The notes below the pieces were generated by a model. That model was not told the origin of the DNA. It saw only the letters and a list, made by a program, of their open reading frames with translations, and did no database searches. A stretch of DNA of 64,000 bases from Phoenix dactylifera (lineage: Eukaryota > Streptophyta > Magnoliopsida > Arecales > Arecaceae). Location of the stretch: positions 186,001 through 250,000 of the forward strand of contig NC_052393.1 in the NCBI RefSeq assembly GCF_009389715.1, given 5' to 3'. Of this stretch, positions 46,677 through 57,755 are shown in pieces. Position numbers and translations under genes: made by a program. Positions within the stretch are counted from its first letter, which is position 1; each line of letters opens with the position of its first letter.

Positions 46677-49600
46677 CAAGTCGGCTCATGAGCCCAAAAA
46701 TTTGGATTATTATAGTATTAGTGATGTGGCGAAGACAATGAAGATGGTGGCTATGATGTTATAGAGACGATAGTGGCATGGTAGCGTTATTGGTTCTGGC
46801 CATGCAGCAGAGGTGACAACGATAGCAATAATAACAGTATGGTAGTCGCGAGGTGCTAGTGATATAGTAAAGGTAATGATAATAGTAGGATTGGTATGGT
46901 GAATGCAACAACAATGGATGGTGATGGGGGTGATGATAAAGATGATAACTACAATAACGGCGGAGAAAATAGCAGTGGTGACGGAGATGGTATTGACGAT
47001 AGCAGTACAAAAAACATAATTTTTTTATTTTTGAAAATTTTCCAAGAATTTTTACTTTATTTTTCTTGAAGTAATTAAAAATACTTTTAAAAAATAAAAA
47101 ATAAAAATAAAAGCATCAAGCATGTTTTCTTATCTTTTTTTTTAATTTTATTTTTTAAAATAAAAAATAAGAAATAAAGTTGATGTCAAATAATTTTAAG
47201 CCTTTCATCCTTACAGTATGCAACATAGTTACTTACAATGTGAAGGATATTTATGAAGTATTCATTATTTTATATTTCAAGTTACTAATAATGTGAAATG
47301 TTTGGACCGTTTTGCTATTAATTTATAATAATTTTCACGCATCATTTCCTGAAGTATTTGTAAATTGCATATCAATCCTTCAATTCTTTAAATCTGTCCA
47401 CCAATTTCTCAATCCATTTGATTTAGTTAAAAATACTGGAAAAGCCACTTCTCTTCAACCCTTTATCAAGTCTCTTCCACTACCTTATTTGTATTGCCAA
47501 ACCGATGGCATAAAATATAAATTTGGGTTTTAAATATTAATATGGAATTTGAAGTATTATCGAATACATATGTAAATCCAGAAGATTTTAGAGAATAATA
47601 TAAAAAAATAAAGCTATAGAAAGGTAAAAATAATGAAAAATAAAGTAAGTGGTCCGGAATTCTTGGTGTGTAACAGTTTTGAAAATAAAAAAGTTTCTCT
47701 AATTAGCGTGCAGCAAATTTTCATTGGATAGATAATTTTTTTATCTGAATTAGTGAAGGCTAATATCCACCTTCTGTCTCGTATCCACCCTGACTCTCAA
47801 GGGCTAACGTCGGTCGAAAGTTAATCCCCATTCTGTTATTGAAGCAGCGAAGGACACCCCGCACCAACTGGCTGAATCAAGTCAAAATTCTAACTTGCAC
47901 TTAGACTCAATTAAAATCTAATAAAGGTTTAATTTTTTTGACAGAAATTAATCAGGTTTTTTTTATAAAAAAAAAGTCTGTCTCTACCTAATTCGAACAG
48001 AGTTGGGTTGTAATGGAGTTAGGAGGTCATCGACTCGATCGATTTCTCTCTACTGAAGTAGAGCCACAAAATGATACGTACAAGTCCGCGCTATGGAGGA
48101 TCCAAACTCGGTCCACAAATGGCTCCATACAATCGTGCTAGCATCCATAATTTGAATTGCAATCAAAATGGTGGGATCCGAATCAATTCCCAAGTTTGTC
48201 GTGTCCAGACGCCTTGGTTGAATGAACCAATGAATGTAGGCCTCCATCATCAATCTTAGTATTATGGCAAGAACATCAATATAGAATATTAGTCTTCCTT
48301 ACTTCTCCTACTTGCTTGAGAATTGTTTGACATCGTAAGAAATTAGTTTATGTGGCCATATATCGATTTATAAGTCTCAAATCAACGAAGTAATGGCAAA
48401 TCTCATCTTGTTCTATTAACAAGCAAGCTAGGGATTTCTTTTTCTTTCTTTTTTATGGTAGAACAAGGAGATGTAGGCTTGAATTACTGATATAAAAAAA
48501 AGTACAACCAAGTTTAAAAAGTTTCAGCAGCATCTCGAACCTCAAAACAGAAACTACCACCTAGGGATCTTAATAGCTACGTCTCTACCGAGATTTACAA
48601 AGTGGGGCTTCCATCAATACAAATTATCAGCTATAAGCACTCAAGATCAATTTCATTTCAATATTTGTTTATATCAGAAGTAAAACGAAGAGAAATAGAA
48701 ACTCAAAATTAGATATTCTTCGTCTTGGCGGGTGACCGAGGGAAGGATGACCCAGGGCCTCGGTTTGCCTTGATAAAAATGAATGTTGGAAAAATTTTGG
48801 ACGGGACCAAAACATTTTCAATATCTTGAATTAACAATTAAATGAAAAGTATTTTCAATCACTTACCCAAAAAAAAATATTCAAGTAAATAAAATATCCA
48901 TCAAAATATATTAGCTAATATATTGATATCACATCAGCTAATAATTTTTTTTTATTTTTGAAAGAATCAAAAGGAAAACATAGACCAATAACTTGAGACA
49001 TCCATTATCTGCATCAGCCGAGACAAAAGCCCCTGGAGAGTATCCAATTTTGATCCGTGTTTGGATTCGAAGCAGGAATGTCGGCCAAGAGGAGTATCTT
49101 TTGCAGCTAGGCGAGTGGATTAAAGCGTGTGAGAGCAATGGCTAGTTATTGTCAGAGTCGCCACCATAAAAGGAGGAGGCTAATGCTGCCAAGTTTCTAA
49201 CATGACTGGGCCCACGGCAAGTGTCACTTGGATCAGACAAGCACTTGATACCAGAGAAACGTAATTTTCTTAGATGCTAATTTTGTTCTTTATGATTTTT
49301 TCAAGGGTTGCTCGGCGTCTGACGTCCCAAGGGACGGTTTGGTAGTTCTCGGCCAGTATCTCGCTCTTTTTTTTTTTTTTTTTTTGTAAGACTCATATAT
49401 TTTTAGTATAAATTTATTTAAAAAATATTAAAAAATAATAACTTTAAAGCATTTAGGCAGCTTTCTTTTAGTAATCTAGAGAGCTCCTTCAAAATGATCA
49501 GCTATCTCAAAAAAGTCATTTGCAGCAAGATAGTTCCGATGTTTGGCGCCAATAGAGCAAAGATTTTGCGCCTAGCTGCCGCTGAACTGAGCGTCCGCTC

Positions 49601-50100
49601 CAAAGCAATGTCTTGCGACCGTTGTCTTGAATAATAGCGTTGTTACAGCAGTTTTGAAATAAAGAATATGAGATGGTATAGCAAAAATCCGGCCAACTTA
49701 ATCATTTTAATCTATTTAATTTTATTCAATCATTAAAATTTTACTTGACCTATTTAAGTTGTTTTATATGATTCATAAACAAGTCATGCGGTGAGGGTTG
49801 GATTATAGATTAAATTCATATCTAAATCTTCGACCTATTTAATGAATATATTAAATTTAGTTAACAAAATTTTGATCCAGCCAGTATTCGACCTGATCCA
49901 TATTTGACTCAAACCCCGATCTGAATGTCACCCTGAGCATGCAAAGAACCTACTCTCACTCAAGTCTTGACAATACTTTTATTTTAAAAAAAAATGTCAA
50001 GATGATAACCTCAAAACATGATGAATATTTACCATTTTGCATTGCCAAGACAACTCATAATCATAGCTGAAAAAATAAAAAAATATTTTTTTTTGGATAG
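46677..50100. other. Intergenic, no gene seen
   Basis: 46720-47000 is a GAT/GGT-rich degenerate simple repeat, and its minus-strand open frame is an artefact of this. AT-rich tracts occur at 47030-47180 and 48930-48960, and a T run at 49369-49385. No coding series found. Confidence 0.45.
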
Positions 50101-50133
50101 GGTCTTTTGGAGGGTGGGGAATTAATTACCCCT
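50101..50133. mobile_element. Isolated terminus of the 29251-29975 TIR family
   Basis: GGTCTTTTGGAGGGTGGGGA followed by ATTAATTACCCCT matches 29942-29974 at 32 of 33 bases. I did not find the partner end nearby, so this is probably a truncated copy. Confidence 0.6.
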
Positions 50134-51087
50134 AGTTACAAAGCTATTAGAATTGCTCATTTGAAATTTTTCTATTCTAAAGAAAGATCAAGTTATGCTC
50201 ATTTGAAATTTTGAATTGACATCTGACGTGGTAGACAATGAGGTAATGAATATTGAAACTAGGATTCGTCGTCTTGATACTGGATCCTGTACCGGCACCA
50301 TCTTATTATAGTATCAGTATGTGGTATGATATGAAACACTAAAATATACCAAATATCAGTATAATAAGCGATTTCGAACTGCTTCGGTAACGATGTGATA
50401 TGGTACCAATTGGTGCGATAAATTTTGATTGAAACTTTTTGCACCTACCTGTGGAATAATATATTTTTTTTAGAGTGGGGTGGTTGTTGTCCAAGGAATA
50501 ATGACTTGGTTGCGCGAGGATTTCTGAGCTATTAGACCGTGTCTCCTTTGTGAACTAAACACCACCTTTCACCCAAGAAAAAAACAAAAAGAAACGTGAA
50601 GAAACGAAATTAGCGCCTAAGCAATCACAAATACGTGAGCTTCTGATGAAAGTTTTTCTCATAATTACATTTTTCTATTTAGTATAAAATATTTGCCTCG
50701 CGTTGAAAACAAGCTCGTGGAACGATGTAAGTGACACAGCATCGGTCAGGTCATGGTGTGCTTCAATTTGCCAGAGTCGGCATCAGCCCATAGGAAAAGG
50801 TCACGTCCTTTTACAGTTTGGACTCCAGTTACAGTTTGCCATTCCATTTTATTCGGCGTAATTCCACTTTCCTGGATATGGGGTGGGGTTGTAGTTTTTT
50901 GTGTATATATATATATATTGTGTATATTGTAAATAATTTACATAAAATATTTATTTAGTTTGTTAGTTTTGGGGTTTAGGGTTTATAAAGACTTCATCAA
51001 TCAGAATCAAACTACCACCTCTTGTTGAAGTGGCAATACATTATACATACATGCGTACATACTTATGTGTGTATATATGTATAAATT
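50134..51087. other. Intergenic, no gene seen
   Basis: 50270-50420 has GTACCGG/GGTACC-like words and may be another decayed relative of the GGTACC-rich element family, but its ends are not clear. A short TATATA run lies near 50905. Confidence 0.35.
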
Positions 51088-51233
51088 AAGGAATGCTATA
51101 TCGGTCAGTTCAGTCCGTATCGAATCGATCCAATTTTTGACCGATCTAATTTGGCGTTAAAAAATGGAACCTGTTACGGGGGAACTAAGCCGCCATGCTC
51201 CACGTGACCGGCACGCGCGCCCATGAAGACTAC

Positions 51234-51483
51234 GGCTGTCCTTTGATCCAGCAATCCGACCCCGAGTCGGACATCTTCGGCTCCACAGCCCGACCTCGAG
51301 TCGGCTGCCCTTCGATCCAGCAGTCCGGCCCCGAGTCGGACATCTTCGGCTTCGCAGCCCGACCCCGAGTCGGCTGCCCCTTAATCTAGCAATCCGACCC
51401 CAAGTCGGATATCCTCAGCACCGCAGCCCGACCCCGAGTCGGCTGCCCCCTGATCCAGCACTCCGACCCCGAGTCGGAGATCT
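51234..51483. repeat. About 3.5 copies of a 69-bp unit inside the LTR
   Basis: GATCCAGCAATCCGACCCCG-type units recur with offsets of 69 to 70 bp (starts aligned at 51241, 51310, 51380, 51448). Each has CCGAC-CCCGA-GTCGG, a short inverted pair, and a second CCGAGTCGGCTGCCC half. Confidence 0.85.
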
Positions 51484-51724
51484 CTTGATAACGACAGGCT
51501 GCTTCCCAGAGGCACGCCGAGGCCTCCTGCTCCACTACTCCCTGCAACGGCTGTATCCGATGCTGTTCCACGATCTCCTGTATCAGCCGTACAAAGCGGA
51601 ACTCCACTACGCCCTGTCATGGCCGTACCCAGCGCTGCTCCACGACGCCCTGTAACGGCCATGTCAGTGGCCACTCCATCGCGCCCCACGATGACAAACC
51701 CCCCTGAGAGACCCCCCAGCCAGG

Positions 51725-51731
51725 TATATAT
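51725..51731 (+). promoter_or_regulatory. TATA motif of the LTR promoter
   Basis: TATATAT followed by a G-rich stretch, about 550 bp into the LTR. This is a plausible U3/R boundary signal. Confidence 0.5.
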
Positions 51732-52235
51732 GCGGCTGGGGGGAGAAGGGGGGTAAGCAATATCTTCCAGAGCACTCTCTTGCTTGCTATTATCATTTCT
51801 CCTCCTCCTCCAATCTCCTCTGACTTGATCGTCGGAGGGCCCCCGCTACCCCAGTGGTGGTGCGAGGCTTGCTTGCAGGTTTCCCGGTGGAAGGTGGAGC
51901 ACAATCAACATCGACCAAGGCAGCTCAGACGGAATCCCGTTCACACCGCTGTGCCAATCGTTCTCGGTTTGGACCACCAGCAACAGTTGGCGCTAGAGGA
52001 AGGGCCAGCCTCCTCTCTCCATTGACTACCCTCCAGGACTGTGGGGGCCCGTTGGGGTAAAACCTGGCCGGAACCTTCCCGCTGGGGGGGCTATGTTGTG
52101 GGGGGGGGGGAGGGGGCCTTGAATTTAGTCCCACATCGGCTAGAGCGGAAAGGTTTCGTGCCTTATAATGAGGAGGGCGAAGCCTTTTCCTCACGAGGGC
52201 CCTTTTGTGGGACAAAACCGTAAGGGCAATCCCCC

Positions 52236-52298
52236 CGTCAGCGCTGGACGCGCGGGCCGGAAACGTCTCCCTCCGTCAGCGCTGGACGCGCGGACCGG
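52236..52298. repeat. 38-bp direct duplication in the 3' part of the LTR
   Basis: CGTCAGCGCTGGACGCGCGG starts at 52236 and again at 52274. Confidence 0.9.
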
Positions 52299-52509
52299 AG
52301 CGCCCAAAGCGGACAATACCTCGTGGGGGACGCGGTCTCTTTCTGCTCGGCTCGGTTGGGACTAAGGCTGTTGCCGGGGTGAAAATCCCGCAACAGAACC
52401 AATCCGTGCCGACTAGATCAAATTTTTTGAACTTTTAGATGTGTGAACCAGGTCGAACCGGTTCGATGGCCAACCGGTACGTCTATCGGTACTGATTCGA
52501 CGATGCTTC

Positions 52510-54949
52510 GTGTATATATATCTATATGTAATGTAAATGACTATAAACTTTAATCTGAATCAAATCCTACTATGATTGCCCCACGAAAGAATAAGTAGAT
52601 AGAACATAAGCTCAATGGTTAACAAATGATAATTAGATTAATGATTATTGTTTGTCCTAATACTTGTAATGACACACGAAATGCATATTAAAAGATAAAT
52701 AAATAAAAAAGTCCAAAAATTTGAGGAGCAAGATAAATAACATAACCCAATCAAATGAATACGATCAACATTTTATGCTATTTTAAAATTTTAAAAAGAG
52801 TCCAATGGATCGAAGATGTGGATAAAAAACCGACAATTTTTAGAAAAAAAAATAGAGTTCAACTAGTTTAACATGCCCTGGAGAAATAATGTAGATAAGA
52901 AATAGAGGAAAGAAATAAATCAAAATATGCATGGATTATATATTTAACTTCTCAATGATATAACGTTGAAAGAGAAAACTAAAATATTATGATGACAATA
53001 TTTAATACAATCTAAAATTATATGTAATCCTTTTATTTAATAATATAGCATAGATAATGTGAAATTTTGATTGGACTTTTTTTAAATTACTGTCAGTCTT
53101 TGCGACTGATTCAAAATATGCAAGTATAATTATAATACAGAGATTTTTGCTTTCATTTTTAGGAATCCAGCTTAACGTGTCCCATTTTCAGAAATTTCTT
53201 TTTGGAAGCAGAAGTATATAATTAACCTTGCCACGTGTCTAGCAGGTGCGCACTCGTTAAAATATATAAAAGAAGGGCCCACCCCCGGGTCCCGTTGGGC
53301 ATATCGGATCCGTTCCCGTAATGTACTCCACGAACACCAGCATCCGTTATCGTACAGTTGGCGATTTTGGGAGCCCACATGGCCGCATCCAAATGATCCG
53401 TTGGTCTCCCCGGCGGTCGCGCTGTCGACCAGTAGCATGGACTCTTGATTAATATTAATAGTTTATAGAGTTATAGTCCTGGTGGAGCCCTGAGCACGAT
53501 TAATTAATTTATAAGCGCTCTCTCCTACCCAACCCACATACACACACCTTTCCAAATAATCACCAGCTGGGAATTTAATAAGCATGGGAAAAGGAATGAA
53601 TGCGGAAGAAAAGAATTGAAGCGCCGACGCACCCACTTATGTTTTTGGGTCCATGACCTCTCCGTCAATCATTTAAGGGGAAGATGACAGGCTCAGGCGG
53701 GAGGATTATTGTGGATAATGATATGGTACTTTTCACGCATGGTGTGACTTTTTTTCTGAGTTGGCAACCCCCTCTTGATGTGTGATCGTATCGCTGTTTT
53801 GGTCTATTTAAGGGTTGGTAAGTTGAAGCGGACTAATTACACTTTTATTTTTTTATGAAACGCATATATCTCGACACGAATATAATTAATAAAATCAGAA
53901 ATATAACAAGTTTTGGAGTGTATTAGATAGCGCTCTCTCTCTCTCTCCAATTCAAAAAGTACATATGTTTCGTCTGAAAGACGTCGACCTAATCTTCATC
54001 GCTCGTTGGACCTGACCCGATTTTCGCAACTGGCTCGAACAGGCAAAGTTAATCGTACCTGAAACCAACTCATTTTCCTCGCAGTCAGCAGGTACGTCTT
54101 GGTCGATGGGCTCGGTTACAAAATTGTCGGGTATTGAAGAGGTGGCCCATGCAGCACCAGCCTCAAAGCCATCAAGCAGCAGGGGGATGGAGAGATGGGA
54201 GTACGCGACACACCTGGCTCTTGGGGAGACGAATAATTGAGCACGCTCCAATTTATATTGTATGGTTAGATAAAGCCGAGCCTGTAATCCACCCGTTGCG
54301 ATGGATTATTAATCGTCTTTCTTCCCACTTTTCATGTGTCGGCATGATGATCTTCCGGGCATTTAGACAAAAAGGTTGAAAGCAAATAATGCTGCTGATT
54401 CGATAGCAATGTAAGCGAGCGGCGAGTCATGTGAAATCTATGCTGATCTTCTTTTCAAATTATATATATATTTTTTTATTTTTTTGACTCTCACGAGTAT
54501 ATATGTCTTTTCTCATTTAATTTAAATTATTCAATTTATCAAAAAATTACAAGGATTGACAGCATCTTTCTAGCTAGAAACTTGGGTTAGGGAATTTTGC
54601 CCCCGGTCAAATATTGAATCATAAGTTACAGGTTTCATGGAGGTCTAAGTTGTTTGCAGGGTCAACCCGAGCAGGTCCGTGCTTCGAGCGACATGGGTAG
54701 ACCGTCATGCGTTGCAAAGAGGAGGATGGGAGGGATAGGTAGGCGTAATATATGAGGAATCGAGGATGGCCATCATTCATGCGATATGAAGATGGATGGC
54801 GGACTTGATACCCTCTCTTGATCCCTGTGCGTCTTGAGCTTTCAGTGAGAACGGCGTGGCATACCTAAAGTGGCCAAGCATCAAACTAGCTCGCGTCTTG
54901 CAAATCTATTTTGGATATACATAGTCCAGCATCCTGACGTGTAAAGATC
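52510..54949. other. Intergenic, no gene seen
   Basis: AT-rich to about 53170. The remaining sequence has only short open frames. A CT run lies at 53932-53946. Confidence 0.45.
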
Positions 54950-55385
54950 TAAGAAAAATGCTAAAAGATCACCAATCAGATCATCGCTCTATTCACGCTA
55001 GAGAGTGATAGGGGCTGCTGGTTGTCAGCTGTCGGACACCATTGTGCTCGGAGCTGATCTGCGAGCAGCTTGGATGGGCATTTGCTATGCTCGACGGGTG
55101 CTGCAAGCCAACTGATGACTCAACTACAGTGATAAGTTGGATCCAGAAAAGTCCAAGTAGCCTGGATGGGGACCACCCCCTGCTTTGAAATATTTGGTCG
55201 ATGAGCAGAAATGACCAACAGTGTTGCGGACTGAGTGGCCATTTTTGTGGCCAATTACTTTGATGGTACTTTGTAGATCTGGGAAGAGGTTTTACTTAGA
55301 ATGTTCCGTAATATTTTATTTTTTAATTTTATTGGATGTGTTTGTATTTGTGTAATTTGATTCGTCCGCTAAAAAAAAAAAAAAA
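54950..55385 (+). mobile_element. 5'-truncated LINE 3' end with poly-A
   Basis: About 55215-55275 reads NSVADxVAIFVANYFDGTL with a stop inside the DWVA motif, which is the C-terminus of a LINE RNase H domain. A short AT-rich untranslated region follows and an A run at 55371-55385 ends the element. The left boundary is not certain. Confidence 0.6.
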
Positions 55386-55688
55386 GTCAGTGATTGGTTG
55401 AGTGGTAGGCAGGCCTGCAGTGACACCAGCAACTTTACCATGTGCTACATCAATCCTCGACTACCACGTTAGCATGGTGAACTAAGTGATAATGATCCAA
55501 TCGCAGTACTTCAGATTTAATTGCGAAACGACACATGGGCAAAAGCATATGTCCTTAGATTTTCCAAAAAATATATGCTCTCTACAACGTTGAAGTAACT
55601 TGGGAATCCCTGCCAATGGAAGCACAAAACCATCGACTCCCATTTAAAATTGTCATGATAAAAATAATTATTGTATATTTTTGGAAAT

Positions 55689-55760
55689 ATTCTATCTTTT
55701 TTTTTGGTAAATCGGCTACTCACATAGCTCTGGCATGAGCATAGCTAGCTACATCACTAG
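55689..55760 (-). mobile_element. Short LINE 3' tail
   Basis: A T run on the plus strand (poly-A of a minus-strand element) is followed by GGTAAATCGGCTACTCACAT and AGCTCTGGCATGAGCATAGC. This matches the untranslated end of the LINE at 9603-9890. Only the extreme 3' end is present. Confidence 0.55.
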
Positions 55761-57129
55761 CAAAAATACTACACAAAGTAGACCTTGAAATACATTCTTT
55801 TTTTTAAAATAAAAAGAAGGCCCTTTTTTAAGCTGTTAGGTTTTTTCTGAAACAAATAACTGACAGCTTTAACATCTATTTTTAGCTATAATGATGAATA
55901 TATATATTTGGTGGGGAGACAAAAAAAATATAATCACAAAAAAAAAAAATTAATTGTTAGATAGGATTTTGTTTTTTCCAAGAAATATAGAATTTTGAAT
56001 AAAATTTTTTCTCTTTCCTTTGATAATTGGTTAAAATGTCAAAAGACAGCTGTTAGTCCTAGCGCATTATGACCATTGCAATTGGCTCAAGGCCAAATAA
56101 TGACTGTTGTTTTAAAACCTCTTTAAACAAGGGAATGTTTTTAAGCATCTATGTGTGTCATGACCATCTCTATAATTTGGCGTGGTGGGTGGTCTATTTG
56201 TCGGTTAGATCGTACGGGCCAAGCTGCCGGTGGCGGCAGAGACAGTCGGACGAGGAAGGATGATTCAGAGCGCTCACAAAGACGAGCACCACGTCAGCAT
56301 TTGTTGCTTGATTGCAGCTTCTGCAGTGGAAAAAAAAAAAGAAGACCCATTGGGGGTGTGTTTCGAGCTACCGCCTACCGATACCACCCAGCACCTAACT
56401 CTTCATGAATTTTATATGGAAAAACACGTCTTCCCTGCGAACGAGAAGTGCACGGGCGCTCGCCTCCGTTGTCTTCTTCTTATATTCTAACATTTATTTG
56501 TAGTTTAAGAGATGAGGATGGTGATCGGTCCATCATTTGAAACTTGTGTGGCTTAAAACAACGGTAAGTGAAACAAAGAAGGGCCAATCTGATTCAAGTT
56601 CCATCGAGATATGTTCGTTGGACCGACTAATCTATGCCTGCATATATATATATATATATGTGCATTTTTAAAATATGTGTGGCTTTAAGAATTAAGACCG
56701 GGGTTGGGCAAACATGGAAGCGTCTATCTAGTGTGGGTTGTTCTCAAATAAGACGCGTCGAGCGGACTGACTTAATTACGGTCACGCGAAAGGAAGGCAT
56801 GTTTGCGTGTTCTGATGAAGTCAGCAGAATCACAAATGATGATCTGAACCTAGAAAGATGTCGGATGCTACCCGCAATAATAATCGTATCCATCGCGAGG
56901 CATGCGCTGATCTTCGTTAGCCTTCTGCATTATTATCTGAAAGAAATAAAATAGTATGTCATTGGCTTATTGCATAGATTTTCTTCTTAAAGTCAAATAC
57001 AGCTCCATGCATGATAAGCATGCCCCAGGCACGAGAAACTGGATAGATTGGACCATAGTGGGCCGGTCTACCGTGTCGGGGCAAAGGCCACGATTTGTCA
57101 TGGGCCGGACTGGTCCTCCCCGGTCTGCT
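55761..57129. other. Intergenic, no gene seen
   Basis: Short open frames only. A TATATA microsatellite lies at about 56642-56660. Confidence 0.45.
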
Positions 57130-57260
57130 CTTGGATTGGAGAGGATTTGAACTCCTATGGAAGGGTATCCAAATGCTGCTCAGTAGAAAGGGGCACTTAA
57201 AGAACATATGATCGATAGATTCTGTAGACACAAAACAGAAGGGATAACAGAAGTTCTGAT
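57130..57260 (-). mobile_element. LINE fragment: reverse-transcriptase zinc-binding region
   Basis: The minus strand reads VSTESIDHMFFKCPFLLSSI then W, the conserved C-x-SIDHxFFxCPF...W pattern of the zinc-binding region of plant LINE reverse transcriptases. No longer domain is intact. Confidence 0.6.
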
Positions 57261-57755
57261 TCTATCCCTTGTTGAGTGATTTTCTAAAAGGATCAAGCAT
57301 GTCCATGCATTTGGGTTTTTACTCTACAAAACGCTTCAGAACTCTAGAAGTTCTGATTATATGTACCTTGTTTTTTTTCTTTTCTTCTGATATAGCTGTA
57401 GCATGGTTCGCGACATAAACCCAACTTCTAGTTGACCTGCCATTTTACCCCTCTATGATAGAGTAATGCATGATGTTTCACCGATCGCTTCTCAGAATAG
57501 GCCAAGTTGTCGTTGGAGCCGCAAGTTCAAGCCTGGCCCATATTATAATGGCAAGGGTGCAGTCGTAAATTAATCAACGAGATGGATTGGCTTGAACCAC
57601 TTGGCAGCTTCGGGCCGATTCCCAAATTGGGCTCGATGCGTTTATAGCTCGGCTCTTGCGAACCGATCCTTGTTCGACTCGGAGTGCAACAAGGGTTTTA
57701 GGTTTCGTTTCCCGAGTCGGTTTGCCGAGAGAGCCTTGGGTCGACGGCAGCAGCC
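57261..57755 (+). promoter_or_regulatory. Upstream region and 5' leader of the TRM2-like gene
   Basis: AT-rich to about 57480, then GC-richer. TTTATAGC at 57641-57648 is a possible TATA-like box about 110 bp before the ATG. No other gene is seen. Confidence 0.35.

Larger units (their letters stand above)
51172..52395 (+). mobile_element. Solo LTR of an LTR retrotransposon, 1224 bp
   Basis: It starts TGTTACGGGGG and ends CCCGCAACA, the TG...CA form with short inverted ends. GAACC flanks both sides (51167-51171 and 52396-52400) as a perfect 5-bp target duplication. This shows a single LTR left after recombination; no internal domain, primer site or second LTR follows. Inside are a 69-bp tandem repeat, a TATA motif and a 38-bp duplication. 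The superfamily cannot be decided from the LTR alone. Orientation is set from the TATA motif. Confidence 0.88.
51088..52509. mobile_element. GGTACC-rich TIR element interrupted by a solo LTR
   Basis: The left end AAGGAATGCTATATCGG and the right end on the minus strand GAAGCATCGTCGAATC match the ends of the copies at 24619 and 61366. The inner part next to the LTR carries GAACCGGTTCGATGGCC and CCAACCGGTACG. Without the LTR and one target duplication, about 193 bp remain. Confidence 0.5.

Noticed and set aside
46759-47010. A Tyr/His-rich minus-strand open frame
   Set aside because: Product of a GAT/GGT-rich simple repeat.
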